Shown here piece after piece: positions 36,485 to 43,303 of a stretch of DNA of 64,000 bases. Source of the DNA: Butyrivibrio sp. AE3009 (GTDB lineage: Bacteria > Bacillota > Clostridia > Lachnospirales > Lachnospiraceae). Location of the stretch: NCBI RefSeq assembly GCF_000420845.1, contig NZ_ATVS01000012.1, forward strand, positions 1-64,000, read 5' to 3'. How positions within the stretch are numbered: the stretch's first letter is position 1; the number at the start of each line of letters is the position of its first letter. The notes beneath the pieces are model-generated. The model saw only the letters and a program-made list of their open reading frames with translations. It had not been told where the DNA came from and did not search any database. Position numbers and translations under genes: made by a program.

Positions 36485-37435
36485 GTGAGCGAAAGAATCA
36501 TTTTTGATTATTTCAGCGGTCAGGAAGCTGAAATGCTTGCCTTTTACAGAATACCAAAGCTCTTGTTCACAAACGCCTATTTTAGCGGGCTTGACGCTCT
36601 TGCTAAGACTCTTTACGGTCTTATGCTTGATAGAATGTCATTATCCCTTAAGAATAAGTGGTTTGATGAGCTTCAGAGGGCTTATATATACTTTGCACAG
36701 ACAGAAGCCGCAGAAATGCTGGGCTGTGGCGAGGATAAGATCAGATGCCTGTTCAAGAATCTTGAGGAATTTGGGCTTATAGAGCGCAGAAAACAGGGCC
36801 AGGGGAAGCCCACTATCATTTATCTCAAGAATTTTGCATCAGCAGGAAATGAGGAGATTCAGACCTTGGAAAAACCAAGTTCTGAAACAGAAAGTGAAAT
36901 TTCAGACCCCGGAAATATCGGGGTCAAGACCACGGAAATTTCGGGTTCTAGACCCAGTGAAAATCCGGTTCTAGACCACGGCAAATCCGACACTAATAAT
37001 ATTAATATAAATAATACTAAAAGAGATATAAATACTAATCATATCGTTTCGATGAAAACAGATCTGAATGATGAGTATAACGCCTATGCAGAAATCGTAA
37101 GGGAGAATCTTGAGCTTGATATCATGCTTGAAAGGTATCCTCAGGATACAGAGATCATTGAGGGAATCTATGACCTTGTGCTGGAGACAGTTCTTTGCCA
37201 GAATCCTACAATCTGGATCTCCAAGAATGAGTATCCTACTAACCTGGTTAAGTCCAAGTTCCTCAAGCTTAACAGCATGCACCTTGAGTACGTTATGGCC
37301 TGTATGAAAGACAATACCACCAAGGTGAGGAACATAAAGAGCTACCTTCTGTCGGCTCTGTTCAATGCCCCAACAACAATGAGCAGTTACTATCAGTCGG
37401 AGGTAAGCCATGATCTTGCATGTGGCGTCGTATAA
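36485..37435 (+). CDS. repA: RepA_N-type replication initiator with DUF6017-like tail
   Basis: A 316-aa plasmid-type initiator. Residues 1-120 form the RepA_N winged-helix domain (FYRIPKLLFTNAYFSGLDALAK, LGCGEDKIRCLFKNLEEFGLI). A poorly conserved Ser/Thr/Asn linker (125-190) follows, then a C-terminal domain of the DUF6017 type (NPTIWISKNEYPTNLVKSKF...). It starts at GTG after GGGAGG. Its linker is encoded by four 23-bp iterons and an AT-rich tract, so the origin probably lies inside the gene, as known for RepA_N plasmids. In an integrated element this would allow autonomous replication after excision. Confidence 0.9.
   Translation: MSERIIFDYFSGQEAEMLAFYRIPKLLFTNAYFSGLDALAKTLYGLMLDRMSLSLKNKWFDELQRAYIYFAQTEAAEMLGCGEDKIRCLFKNLEEFGLIERRKQGQGKPTIIYLKNFASAGNEEIQTLEKPSSETESEISDPGNIGVKTTEISGSRPSENPVLDHGKSDTNNININNTKRDINTNHIVSMKTDLNDEYNAYAEIVRENLELDIMLERYPQDTEIIEGIYDLVLETVLCQNPTIWISKNEYPTNLVKSKFLKLNSMHLEYVMACMKDNTTKVRNIKSYLLSALFNAPTTMSSYYQSEVSHDLACGVV
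36905..37050 (+). other. Candidate replication origin: four 23-bp iterons plus AT-rich region
   Basis: GACCCCGG (36905), GACCACGG (36928), GACCCAGT (36951) and GACCACGG (36974) begin four units exactly 23 bases apart, sharing GACCxCGGxAAAT and a CGGGTTCTA-like end. They are followed by a stretch of almost pure A/T (36993-37050). Iterons plus an AT-rich unwinding region are the classical layout of an initiator-dependent origin. The 23-base period is not a multiple of three, so it is not explained by protein repeats. Confidence 0.75.
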
Positions 37436-37440
37436 AAATG

Positions 37441-37503
37441 TTTGACATATCGGAACAACACTCATAAAATGGAATCATCAGGAATGTCAAACAATACTCA
37501 CAA
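37441..37503 (+). promoter_or_regulatory. Candidate operator before the RHH gene
   Basis: TTTGACAT (37441-37448) and ATGTCAAA (37484-37491) form an inverted repeat, and AACAACACTCATAA / AACAATACTCACAA are direct repeats 36 bases apart. This fits autoregulation by the ribbon-helix-helix protein encoded immediately downstream. Confidence 0.5.
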
Positions 37504-37516
37504 GGAGGATGAAGAT

Positions 37517-37957
37517 ATGCCAAGAGTTAATCTTTCGCTTAGCCAGGATCTGTATGATCGCATCGAGAAGGAAGCCAAGAAGCAGAACGTAACTGTTAAC
37601 TATTATGTTTGCGAGATGATCGAGGAGAAGTTCGGCAAAAGAACTACCTACGACTATTCAGTTGCTGTCGGCAATATGATCAAGGAAGCCAAGAAGATGG
37701 ACAAAGAGTTCACTCTGGCAGATCTCCCCACCTTCTCTGATGTGGGAGAGGTCCTTGTAGAGTACAAGATAAAAGAATCACCTGCTCAGGTACGAGCTCG
37801 CCTTGGCAAGATGTTCAATGAGGCAGTACGCCAGGGAACAGCCAAGGGAGTTGAGAGAGCAACTACAGTAAAAGATGGAGAGGAACAGCTTAAGTTCTAT
37901 TCAAGAGCAGCTGTGTACGTAAACAAGCTTAATCAGATGAAAAAGGACGGAAAATAA
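37517..37957 (+). CDS. Ribbon-helix-helix DNA-binding protein
   Basis: A 146-aa protein whose N-terminus, MPRVNLSLSQDLYDRIEKEA, is a ribbon-helix-helix (CopG/Arc) motif. A helical C-terminal part of unknown kind follows. The start is set by AAGGAGGAT seven bases upstream; the longer frame runs through the operator repeats. It follows the rep gene, so copy control or transfer control is a reasonable inference. Confidence 0.78.
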   Translation: MPRVNLSLSQDLYDRIEKEAKKQNVTVNYYVCEMIEEKFGKRTTYDYSVAVGNMIKEAKKMDKEFTLADLPTFSDVGEVLVEYKIKESPAQVRARLGKMFNEAVRQGTAKGVERATTVKDGEEQLKFYSRAAVYVNKLNQMKKDGK

Positions 37958-37971
37958 AAGGGGGATCAGTA

Positions 37972-38622
37972 ATGTTAGCAGCAGTAGTTTTAGCAATAGC
38001 CATTGGAATGTGGATTGCAAGGAAATCATTTAACGCAGTTATGACTAAACTCCCATATGTCTCTGGCTTGCTTGGAGTATTGTTCCTTGTGTTTGCTTTT
38101 CCAAGTCTTAAGGATATTATCCCGGGAGAGAGTAAGGCGAGCATTATTGCAGTTATACTCATTATTGAGGCTATTATTTTTGTATTGGTAAAGAATGAAC
38201 AGACTAGCGGACCGATGGTCGCATTCTCGTCAATGTTCTTTATTGGATTGGCAATGATTGTGGTTAACAGCAGTATAGAGTATCCCTCTTGGCAAAAAGC
38301 TGTGTTGGTTACTGTTATATACTTGATTTCTGCAGGCTTTGTAATAGCCTCTAATTTCGCAAGTACAGGAGAGATACGAGCAACGAGAAGGAACATCGTA
38401 GCTAGTATATTAGTTGCTTTCCTTTATGCAGCGACTGTTGCAGTAAACTTGCTCGTTATTCTGGGATATATTTGGGCTAAATACATTAAAGCAAATTATT
38501 CAGAGGGCTTCTATAAAGCATTTGATAATGGCGGGCTTGTAATTATAGCTGGTGCAATGATTGTAACAATTGCAGTTAGTTTGGTTAGAGATAGACGTCA
38601 AGAGCTTTTAGTTGCTGAATAA
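37972..38622 (+). CDS. Multi-pass membrane protein of unknown family
   Basis: A 216-aa protein with about six or seven hydrophobic segments and a short basic tail ending in RDRRQELLVAE. AAGGGGG precedes the ATG. It overlaps no other real gene and lies 13 bases before the nuclease-like gene at 38,636, so they form a two-gene unit. Base composition is more AT-rich than the flanking rep and transfer genes, suggesting cargo of separate origin. I recognise no family. Confidence 0.75.
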   Translation: MLAAVVLAIAIGMWIARKSFNAVMTKLPYVSGLLGVLFLVFAFPSLKDIIPGESKASIIAVILIIEAIIFVLVKNEQTSGPMVAFSSMFFIGLAMIVVNSSIEYPSWQKAVLVTVIYLISAGFVIASNFASTGEIRATRRNIVASILVAFLYAATVAVNLLVILGYIWAKYIKANYSEGFYKAFDNGGLVIIAGAMIVTIAVSLVRDRRQELLVAE

Positions 38623-38635
38623 GGAGAAACATAGA

Positions 38636-39157
38636 ATGGCTGTATATAACGATTTTGAGTGTTACAAAGAAGAAATAGAGCTTTCATGTGCACAAAATCA
38701 TGGTGTTGAAATTGAGTTGTATTCTATCATAGCTTCTATAGTTAGAGAGTATTGCCCTAAAATATCGTTACGTGATGTTTCTGCAAGAAGAACAATAAGC
38801 AATGATGATTTAAGATTAGAGGGGAAAGGTGGATTCCCTGATTTTGTTGTATTGAATAGATCAATGACTGAACCGGTAATTAAAGGCTGTATAGAGGCTA
38901 AAAATACATATGAGATTTATGATGATCATGTAGAACAGATTAGTAAACATAAAGATTCATATAAAAGAGTTCTTTATACAAATGGTCTGGAATGGAAATA
39001 CTTTGATTCAGAAGATATGTCAAAGAACTGGGCAATTGATCTTGGATGCAGAGTTGGAGATAAGCTTAGTGAACGTAAGAAATCAGATATTGTATGGAAT
39101 GATATATCTGAATGGGGCAAGCTTATTGAACGAATAATAACAACAAATTGGATATGA
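38636..39157 (+). CDS. Stand-alone HsdR-N-like PD-(D/E)XK nuclease
   Basis: A 173-aa protein with a clear PD-(D/E)XK core: Glu27, then FPDF (Asp69), then GCIEAKN (Glu87, Lys89), followed by a helix with Gln101 and RVLYTNGLEWKYFD. The last segment, a strand ending in TNG-x-WKY/F, is characteristic of the N-terminal nuclease of type I restriction HsdR subunits. No helicase is attached. Start at 38636 follows AAGGAG. With the membrane protein just upstream it may be a small defence or abortive-infection unit; that is inference. Confidence 0.72.
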   Translation: MAVYNDFECYKEEIELSCAQNHGVEIELYSIIASIVREYCPKISLRDVSARRTISNDDLRLEGKGGFPDFVVLNRSMTEPVIKGCIEAKNTYEIYDDHVEQISKHKDSYKRVLYTNGLEWKYFDSEDMSKNWAIDLGCRVGDKLSERKKSDIVWNDISEWGKLIERIITTNWI

Positions 39158-39268
39158 TTATTTTATACTACGAGGCTAATAGACAACTAAACTAACCGGT
39201 GTTACTATACGATATAGAAAGAGATAAGCGGAGCAGATAAACGCTCGCGGAAAGGAAAAGAAAGAGAC

Positions 39269-39412
39269 ATGACAACAATGAATCGCAATTATTGCCTGTA
39301 TAGCGAAAGTTATGAATCATCACTCCAGAGCAAATCAGAGTGGATGTTTAATTTCATGCGCTCATTTAAGGATAGGCAAATGCGAGAAAATGTTGTTTTG
39401 GCAGGATCGTGA
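39269..39412 (+). CDS. Possible small protein before the tRNA array
   Basis: A 47-codon frame (MTTMNRNYCLYSESYESSLQ...) preceded by GGAAAGGA at a workable distance. It has no known motif. The terminator at 39,450 follows it, consistent with a short transcript. Size makes it uncertain. Confidence 0.4.
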   Translation: MTTMNRNYCLYSESYESSLQSKSEWMFNFMRSFKDRQMRENVVLAGS

Positions 39413-39449
39413 TAGACAGGATCCGAGCTTATAGATGAACATGTTTAGC

Positions 39450-39490
39450 AGCTGCTTACCTCTTAGATGAGGCAGGCAGCTTTTTCTTTT
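39450..39490 (+). terminator. Terminator before the tRNA array
   Basis: AGCTGC...CCTC (39450-39462) pairs with GAGG...GCAGCT (39469-39481), followed by TTTTTCTTTT. The tRNA array starts 13 bases later and so needs its own promoter or relies on read-through. Confidence 0.8.
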
Positions 39491-39502
39491 GTCTGAAAAT
39501 AT

Positions 39503-39586
39503 GCAGAGTTGGCTCAATTGGTACAGCATCGGTCTTGAAAACCGACATTCCTCACGGATATCTGGGTTCGAATCCCAGGCTCTGCG
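39503..39586 (+). tRNA. tRNA-Ser (TGA)
   Basis: Acceptor GCAGAGT pairs with GCTCTGC; anticodon loop CTTGAAA gives UGA; T-loop TTCGAAT is normal. The three-bp D stem and a 16-base extra arm fit class II, but the extra arm pairs poorly compared with a typical tRNA-Ser. Confidence 0.8.
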
Positions 39587-39590
39587 TTAT

Positions 39591-39662
39591 AGATTCGTGG
39601 TGTAATTGGTAGCACAGCAGTCTCCAAAACTGTTAGTCCGGGTTCAAGTCCTGGCGGGTCTG
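39591..39662 (+). tRNA. tRNA-Trp (CCA)
   Basis: Acceptor AGATTCG pairs with CGGGTCT using two G-U pairs; anticodon loop CTCCAAA gives CCA; T-loop TTCAAGT. No CCA end is encoded. Confidence 0.88.
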
Positions 39663-39666
39663 TTTT

Positions 39667-39748
39667 GCACGAGTGGCGAAGTTGGTAGACGCACCTGATT
39701 TAGGATCAGACGCAGTGATGCATGTGGGTTCGAATCCCACCTCGTGTA
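39667..39748 (+). tRNA. tRNA-Leu (TAG)
   Basis: Acceptor GCACGAG pairs with CTCGTGT; anticodon loop TTTAGGA gives UAG; long extra arm typical of class II; T-loop TTCGAAT. Confidence 0.88.
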
Positions 39749-39777
39749 CTTGGCCAAGAGCCAGAAAGGAGTCGAAA

Positions 39778-40035
39778 ATGACACAGAATATTCCAGCGAT
39801 CGACATGGTCGCTACGGGACAGAGAATTACAGATTTAAGAGTGGCAGCCGGTATGTCTGTTAGGGATTTACAGGATGTGTTCGGTTTTGCTACTCCACAG
39901 GCGATTTACAAGTGGCAGCACGGAACTGCCATGCCAACACTGGACAATTTAGTCGTATTAGCAGCTGTTTTAGGTGTTGCTATGGATGACATTATCGTAG
40001 TCGAAGGGGAATGGCTTTATTCACTAAGCGCATGA
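39778..40035 (+). CDS. XRE-family regulator inside the tRNA array
   Basis: An 85-aa helix-turn-helix protein. VATGQRITDLRVAAGMSVRD, then LQDVFGFATPQAIYKWQHGT and a PTLDNLVVLAAVLGV segment, form a Cro/CI-like five-helix domain, ending MDDIIVVEGEW. I start at 39778 after GAAAGGAG; the longer frame reads through the tRNA-Leu gene. A shorter paralog lies in the same array at 40,746 (both end in a V-P/A-x-DDIIxV motif). It may control the array or the transfer genes. Confidence 0.85.
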   Translation: MTQNIPAIDMVATGQRITDLRVAAGMSVRDLQDVFGFATPQAIYKWQHGTAMPTLDNLVVLAAVLGVAMDDIIVVEGEWLYSLSA

Positions 40036-40074
40036 ACTGAATATAGATTAGCGGGCGTGAAATCGCCTGCGCAT

Positions 40075-40148
40075 GGTTCCATAGTCTAAAGGGTTAGGAC
40101 ACTGGCCTTTCAAGCCAGAGATACCGGGTTCAAGTCCCGTTGGAATCA
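40075..40148 (+). tRNA. tRNA-Glu (TTC)
   Basis: Acceptor GGTTCCA pairs with TGGAATC; anticodon loop CTTTCAA gives UUC; T-loop TTCAAGT. A GCGGGCG-CGCCTGC hairpin lies just before it (about 40051-40070). Confidence 0.88.
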
Positions 40149-40152
40149 GTAA

Positions 40153-40226
40153 GGCTCCTTAGTCTAATCGGCTAGGACGCCAGCCTCTCAAGCTGGAGAT
40201 GTCGGGTTCAAACCCCGCAGGAGCTA
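40153..40226 (+). tRNA. tRNA-Glu (CTC)
   Basis: Acceptor GGCTCCT pairs with AGGAGCT; anticodon loop CTCTCAA gives CUC; T-loop TTCAAAC. It is a second glutamate isoacceptor right after the first. Confidence 0.88.
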
Positions 40227-40230
40227 TTAT

Positions 40231-40314
40231 GGGTAGGTATGCCTAGCGGCGAAGGCAGGGGTCTGTAAAACCCTGACAAGAGAAACAACGTGAGTTCGAG
40301 TCTCACCCTGCCCA
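40231..40314 (+). tRNA. tRNA-Tyr (GTA)
   Basis: Acceptor GGGTAGG pairs with CCTGCCC; anticodon loop CTGTAAA gives GUA; long extra arm as in bacterial tRNA-Tyr; T-loop TTCGAGT. Confidence 0.87.
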
Positions 40315-40318
40315 CTAC

Positions 40319-40406
40319 GTTTGCGTGACCGAGATGGCTTATGGTGCTGCACTGCTAATGCAGAGCACGGAATACTGTGCCGAAGGTTCGAATCCTTCCG
40401 CAAACG
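40319..40406 (+). tRNA. tRNA-Ser (GCT)
   Basis: Acceptor GTTTGCG pairs with CGCAAAC; anticodon loop CTGCTAA gives GCU; the extra arm GCACGGAATACTGTGC pairs well; T-loop TTCGAAT. Confidence 0.88.
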
Positions 40407-40517
40407 CTCAGTGTCATCTGATGACACTATACAGATCAAGGTTTCTGATAAATAATACAATTACAGAAACGCAAAGAGCTGCGATACAGCAGCAATGATT
40501 AAGGAGAAGAATTAAGA
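40407..40517. other. Spacer within the tRNA array
   Basis: Contains the small inverted repeat AGTGTCATCTGATGACACT at about 40411-40429 and otherwise nothing I can identify. Confidence 0.35.
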
Positions 40518-40649
40518 ATGTACTACGTAACTATCAACAAGCAATTTAATAACAAACAGTTCATGCAGTTCTGCAAAAATCAGAAGTGCTTTGTTAGTTA
40601 TGCAAATTGCAAGTTGGTGGTTGATGGTCCAGGATCCGGGAAAAGATAA
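40518..40649 (+). CDS. Possible small protein within the tRNA array
   Basis: A 43-codon frame (MYYVTINKQFNNKQFMQFCK...) with a good AAGGAGAAG ribosome site. It is basic, has three Cys, and ends just before a strong terminator. No homology is recognised. Confidence 0.5.
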   Translation: MYYVTINKQFNNKQFMQFCKNQKCFVSYANCKLVVDGPGSGKR

Positions 40650-40690
40650 TCCGAAGAAATCCTGAGCATTAAGAATAGAGTAGTTCTAGG

Positions 40691-40721
40691 TCCACTTAAC
40701 TTGCGTTAGGTGGATTTTTTT
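40691..40721 (+). terminator. Terminator or attenuator before the second XRE gene
   Basis: TCCACTTAAC pairs along all ten bases with GTTAGGTGGA around a four-base loop, followed by seven T. It ends 25 bases before the XRE start, so it may regulate that gene by attenuation. Confidence 0.82.
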
Positions 40722-40745
40722 AATGCAAAAAGGAGAGAAAAAGAA

Positions 40746-40967
40746 ATGGATTATCCAGTAATAGATATCGAGGGAACAGGATTAAGGATCAGGGAGCTGA
40801 TCAGAGAAAGCGGTCATACAGTATCAGAAGTTTCAGAATACCTCGGTGCAAGTACATCGCTTGTTTATAGATACTTAAGGGGAGAGGTTCTTCCAAGCAT
40901 AGACAGGATTGTGGCTCTTTCGGTGTATCTTGAGGTTCCTATTGATGACATAATCGCAGTCGCTTAA
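40746..40967 (+). CDS. Second XRE-family regulator in the tRNA array
   Basis: A 73-aa Cro/CI-like helix-turn-helix protein: IEGTGLRIRELIRESGHTVS, then EVSEYLGASTSLVYRYLRGE and a PSIDRIVALSVYLEVPIDDI end. It is a paralog of the 39,778 protein, with the same start (xxIPVID-like) and end. Start at 40746 follows AAAGGAGAG. It stands between the two halves of the array, directly before tRNA-Gln. Confidence 0.85.
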   Translation: MDYPVIDIEGTGLRIRELIRESGHTVSEVSEYLGASTSLVYRYLRGEVLPSIDRIVALSVYLEVPIDDIIAVA

Positions 40968-40977
40968 GACTGCACAA

Positions 40978-41051
40978 TGCGGTATGGCTCAATTGGCAGA
41001 GCGCCTGACTTTGACTCAGGACTATTATAGGTTCAAGTCCTATTGCCGCAG
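40978..41051 (+). tRNA. tRNA-Gln (TTG)
   Basis: Acceptor TGCGGTA pairs with TGCCGCA, including the weak U1-A72 pair that is an identity feature of tRNA-Gln. Anticodon loop CTTTGAC gives UUG; T-loop TTCAAGT. Confidence 0.85.
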
Positions 41052-41056
41052 TTTAA

Positions 41057-41128
41057 GACGAAGTAGCCAAGCTGGAAAGGCAGCGGACTGCAACTCCGTG
41101 AGCGTGGGTTCGAATCCCACCTTTGTCT
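41057..41128 (+). tRNA. tRNA-Cys (GCA)
   Basis: Acceptor GACGAAG pairs with CTTTGTC; anticodon loop CTGCAAC gives GCA; T-loop TTCGAAT. Confidence 0.87.
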
Positions 41129-41132
41129 CTAA

Positions 41133-41204
41133 GGGCTCGTAGCTCAAATGGTAGAGCAAGGGATTGAAAATCCCTGTGAGGCGGTTCGATACCGTCCGTG
41201 CCCA
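41133..41204 (+). tRNA. tRNA-Phe (GAA)
   Basis: Acceptor GGGCTCG pairs with CGTGCCC except for a U-U mismatch at the fifth position. Anticodon loop TTGAAAA gives GAA; T-loop TTCGATA. Confidence 0.82.
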
Positions 41205-41208
41205 TTAT

Positions 41209-41280
41209 GCTTCCTTGGCAGAGCGGATATGCACCGGCCTTTTAAGCCGAGAGATGCGGGTTCAACCCCCGTGGGGAGCA
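41209..41280 (+). tRNA. tRNA-Lys (TTT)
   Basis: Acceptor GCTTCCT pairs with GGGGAGC using G-U pairs; anticodon loop CTTTTAA gives UUU; T-loop TTCAACC. Confidence 0.85.
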
Positions 41281-41284
41281 CTTA

Positions 41285-41357
41285 GCCGTCTTAGCTCAGT
41301 TGGCAGAGCAGCGGTCTCTTAAACCGAAGGTCGTGAGTTCAACCCTCACAGGCGGCA
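41285..41357 (+). tRNA. tRNA-Lys (CTT)
   Basis: Acceptor GCCGTCT pairs with AGGCGGC; anticodon loop CTCTTAA gives CUU; T-loop TTCAACC. It is a second lysine isoacceptor. Confidence 0.87.
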
Positions 41358-41361
41358 CTAT

Positions 41362-41434
41362 TGCGGTATAGCTTAACTGGTAGAGCATCTGACTCTGACT
41401 CAGGAGGTTGCAGGTTCGAGCCCTGCTACCGCAG
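41362..41434 (+). tRNA. tRNA-Gln (CTG)
   Basis: Acceptor TGCGGTA pairs fully with TACCGCA (U1-A72 again); anticodon loop CTCTGAC gives CUG; T-loop TTCGAGC. It is a second glutamine isoacceptor. Confidence 0.87.
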
Positions 41435-41438
41435 TTTT

Positions 41439-41510
<72 letters not shown>

Positions 41511-41514
41511 CTAT

Positions 41515-41587
41515 TCCAGGATAGCTCAAGAGGCAGAGCACCCGCTTCATACGCGGAAGGTTATGGGATCATGGCCCATTCCTGGGA
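41515..41587 (+). tRNA. tRNA with CAT anticodon and altered T-loop
   Basis: Acceptor TCCAGGA pairs with TCCTGGG (U-G at the first position); D-arm GCTC/GAGC; anticodon loop TTCATAC gives CAU (Met, or Ile if lysidine-modified). The T stem ATGGG/CCCAT is intact, but its loop is ATCATGG instead of TTCRANY: position 54 is A and 58 is U. The anticodon stem also has a C-A end mismatch. It may be decaying or specialised. Confidence 0.65.
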
Positions 41588-41597
41588 CTAAGAATAC

Positions 41598-41648
41598 TTC
41601 CCCATATTGGCAAAGTAAAAAATGCCGATATGGGGAAATCTTGTTTTT
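41598..41648 (+). terminator. Terminator of the tRNA array
   Basis: TTCCCCATATTGGC (41598-41611) pairs with GCCGATATGGGGAA (41624-41637), followed by ATCTTGTTTTTG. It closes the array. Confidence 0.82.
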
Positions 41649-41770
41649 GATAAGGAAGTTGAACAATTAATCACATTATTATATTACGTTTACATTTAAT
41701 TTACATATCGATGATAGAATGATACTTGTAAGATTGTGATCTGAGATGAACGAAAGGGGTTTGATTAAAT

Positions 41771-43150
41771 ATGGCCACTACTGCTACTACTGCAAAGGCT
41801 AAATGCCCAAAATGTGGTGCAATAATTCCTGCACAGTCAGCCAGTTGTCCTAAATGTGGTACTCGTTTTAAAAGAAGTACCTCAACTTCAGCGGGAACTC
41901 CACAAAACAAAGGTGTAAGTCCGCAGAATTCCTCAGCTAATCGCACTGTTGCTACTGGTAGTAAAAATGTTACAAAAAGTGCTAATCAATCAATGCAAAA
42001 TCCAACCAAGGCAGTAAAAAAGAAGAATTCATGGATTAGCGTTGCTGCATTAGTATGCTCCTTATTATTTATTACCGGTCCAGTAGCTGTCATTCTCAGC
42101 ATAATTGATATAGCAAAAAAAGATGACGAACACAAACATGGATTATCTATTGCAGCTATGATTATAGGCTTTTTGGGATGCATGGGGTGGGTTTCAGTAT
42201 TTTTGCCAAATACAAAGAATGATGTATCAGAAACTCCGATGGAAGCTCGCAATAGTATAGAAACATATTCAGAAAAAGATTATGAGCAAGTAAATGCAAA
42301 TGTCAATGTTAATACTAATGAGCGTACCAGAAGTGATAATAATTCTAATTCGTCAAAAGAAAACATGATTATGCCTGATGTTTTAGGCCTTGAAAAGTAT
42401 GATGCTAAAAGCGAAATAAGGAGCGTACTCGGAAGTAATGTTAAGTTTGATGAAGAATCAGAGTATAGTGATTCTTATGAAAAGGGCGTCGTAATACGCA
42501 CAGAGCCAACTGCAGGAGTGAAGGTTGGAGAAGACGAGACTGTAATTATATATACATCGAAAGGGAAAGCTAAAATAATGCCCAATTTAATTGGGATGGA
42601 TGCTGAGAGCGCTGAACAAGTGCTCGATGACATGGGCATAAGTATGTATGCTACAGAAGTCTTTAGCGATGGCGCGAAAAATACAGTTGTTGCAGCAGAA
42701 TTTGATCCCGGAACAGATTTATCAGATGAGTATTCTGTAGATGTTGATGTGTCAAAAGGTAGTTTACAAGCATTTAAAGATTCGACGCAGGTTATAGGAT
42801 ATGAGGATCTTTACAGATATCCAGAGACGTATGAATCGACTCCTTTGAGAATGAATGCAACAATAACAAAAATTGAGGACTCGAAATTACTTGGAATCAC
42901 TTATAGTCTTTCATATTGGGCAACATATGAAGGAGAGACGGTTATATTATACGATGATAGGTCGGTTAAGGAGCCTACATTAAGAGTTGGAGACAAGGTA
43001 ATAGCATATGGATATGGCGATGGAAAGGCCACTATAGATATTAAACAAAAAGAATATCAGGGGAGCCTGCTGATTGGATTTTCATATAATAAAACTGTAG
43101 ATTCATACTATGTCCCTAGATTAAAAGTTGAGCATTTTGAATTACGATAA
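41771..43150 (+). CDS. Zinc-ribbon membrane protein with PASTA-like domains
   Basis: A 459-aa protein. It has an N-terminal zinc ribbon (CPKCG at 12-16, CPKCG at 26-30), a Ser/Asn-rich linker, and two transmembrane segments near 85-135 in a DUF4190-like arrangement. Two PASTA-like repeats follow (MPDVLGLEKYDAKSEIRSVLG near 197 and MPNLIGMDAESAEQVLDDMG near 273). The C-terminal domain may be OB-like (RMNATITKIEDSKLLG...). PASTA domains usually bind cell-wall muropeptides or beta-lactams outside the cell. AT-rich codon use marks it as cargo. Its role in the element is unknown. Confidence 0.75.
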   Translation: MATTATTAKAKCPKCGAIIPAQSASCPKCGTRFKRSTSTSAGTPQNKGVSPQNSSANRTVATGSKNVTKSANQSMQNPTKAVKKKNSWISVAALVCSLLFITGPVAVILSIIDIAKKDDEHKHGLSIAAMIIGFLGCMGWVSVFLPNTKNDVSETPMEARNSIETYSEKDYEQVNANVNVNTNERTRSDNNSNSSKENMIMPDVLGLEKYDAKSEIRSVLGSNVKFDEESEYSDSYEKGVVIRTEPTAGVKVGEDETVIIYTSKGKAKIMPNLIGMDAESAEQVLDDMGISMYATEVFSDGAKNTVVAAEFDPGTDLSDEYSVDVDVSKGSLQAFKDSTQVIGYEDLYRYPETYESTPLRMNATITKIEDSKLLGITYSLSYWATYEGETVILYDDRSVKEPTLRVGDKVIAYGYGDGKATIDIKQKEYQGSLLIGFSYNKTVDSYYVPRLKVEHFELR

Positions 43151-43174
43151 TGCTGTTAATAAACTCCGAAAAAT

Positions 43175-43229
43175 GATACCCAAATGATACCCAAGAGATA
43201 ACCAAACGATAACCAAATGATAATTTTAC
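43175..43229 (+). repeat. Five 11-bp tandem repeats upstream of the transfer operon
   Basis: GATACCCAAAT (43175), GATACCCAAGA (43186), GATAACCAAAC (43197), GATAACCAAAT (43208) and GATAATTTTAC (43219) are exactly 11 bases apart. One turn of DNA per repeat places all copies on one face of the helix, as expected for a cooperatively bound operator or activator site. A TATAAT box lies at 43253-43258. Confidence 0.75.
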
Positions 43230-43303
43230 CCCGCTTTTGAGGGTGTTATTATTATAATGAGCCAAGGAGTGAACGAGAGAACAAACCGATTCGCTCTGAG
43301 GCT

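Larger units (their letters stand above)
39158..39502. other. Spacer leading to the tRNA array
   Basis: Bases 39158-39268 show no clear feature. A possible 47-codon gene and a terminator (both listed separately) fill most of the rest before the first tRNA. Confidence 0.4.

Noticed and set aside
39673-39777. N-terminal extension of the first XRE protein
   Set aside because: This part of the frame is the tRNA-Leu gene read as protein; a good ribosome site supports the start at 39,778.
40407-40745. ROOL or GOLLD large RNA, which occur near tRNA arrays
   Set aside because: The untranslated gaps in the array are too short for these RNAs, and no extended fold was found.
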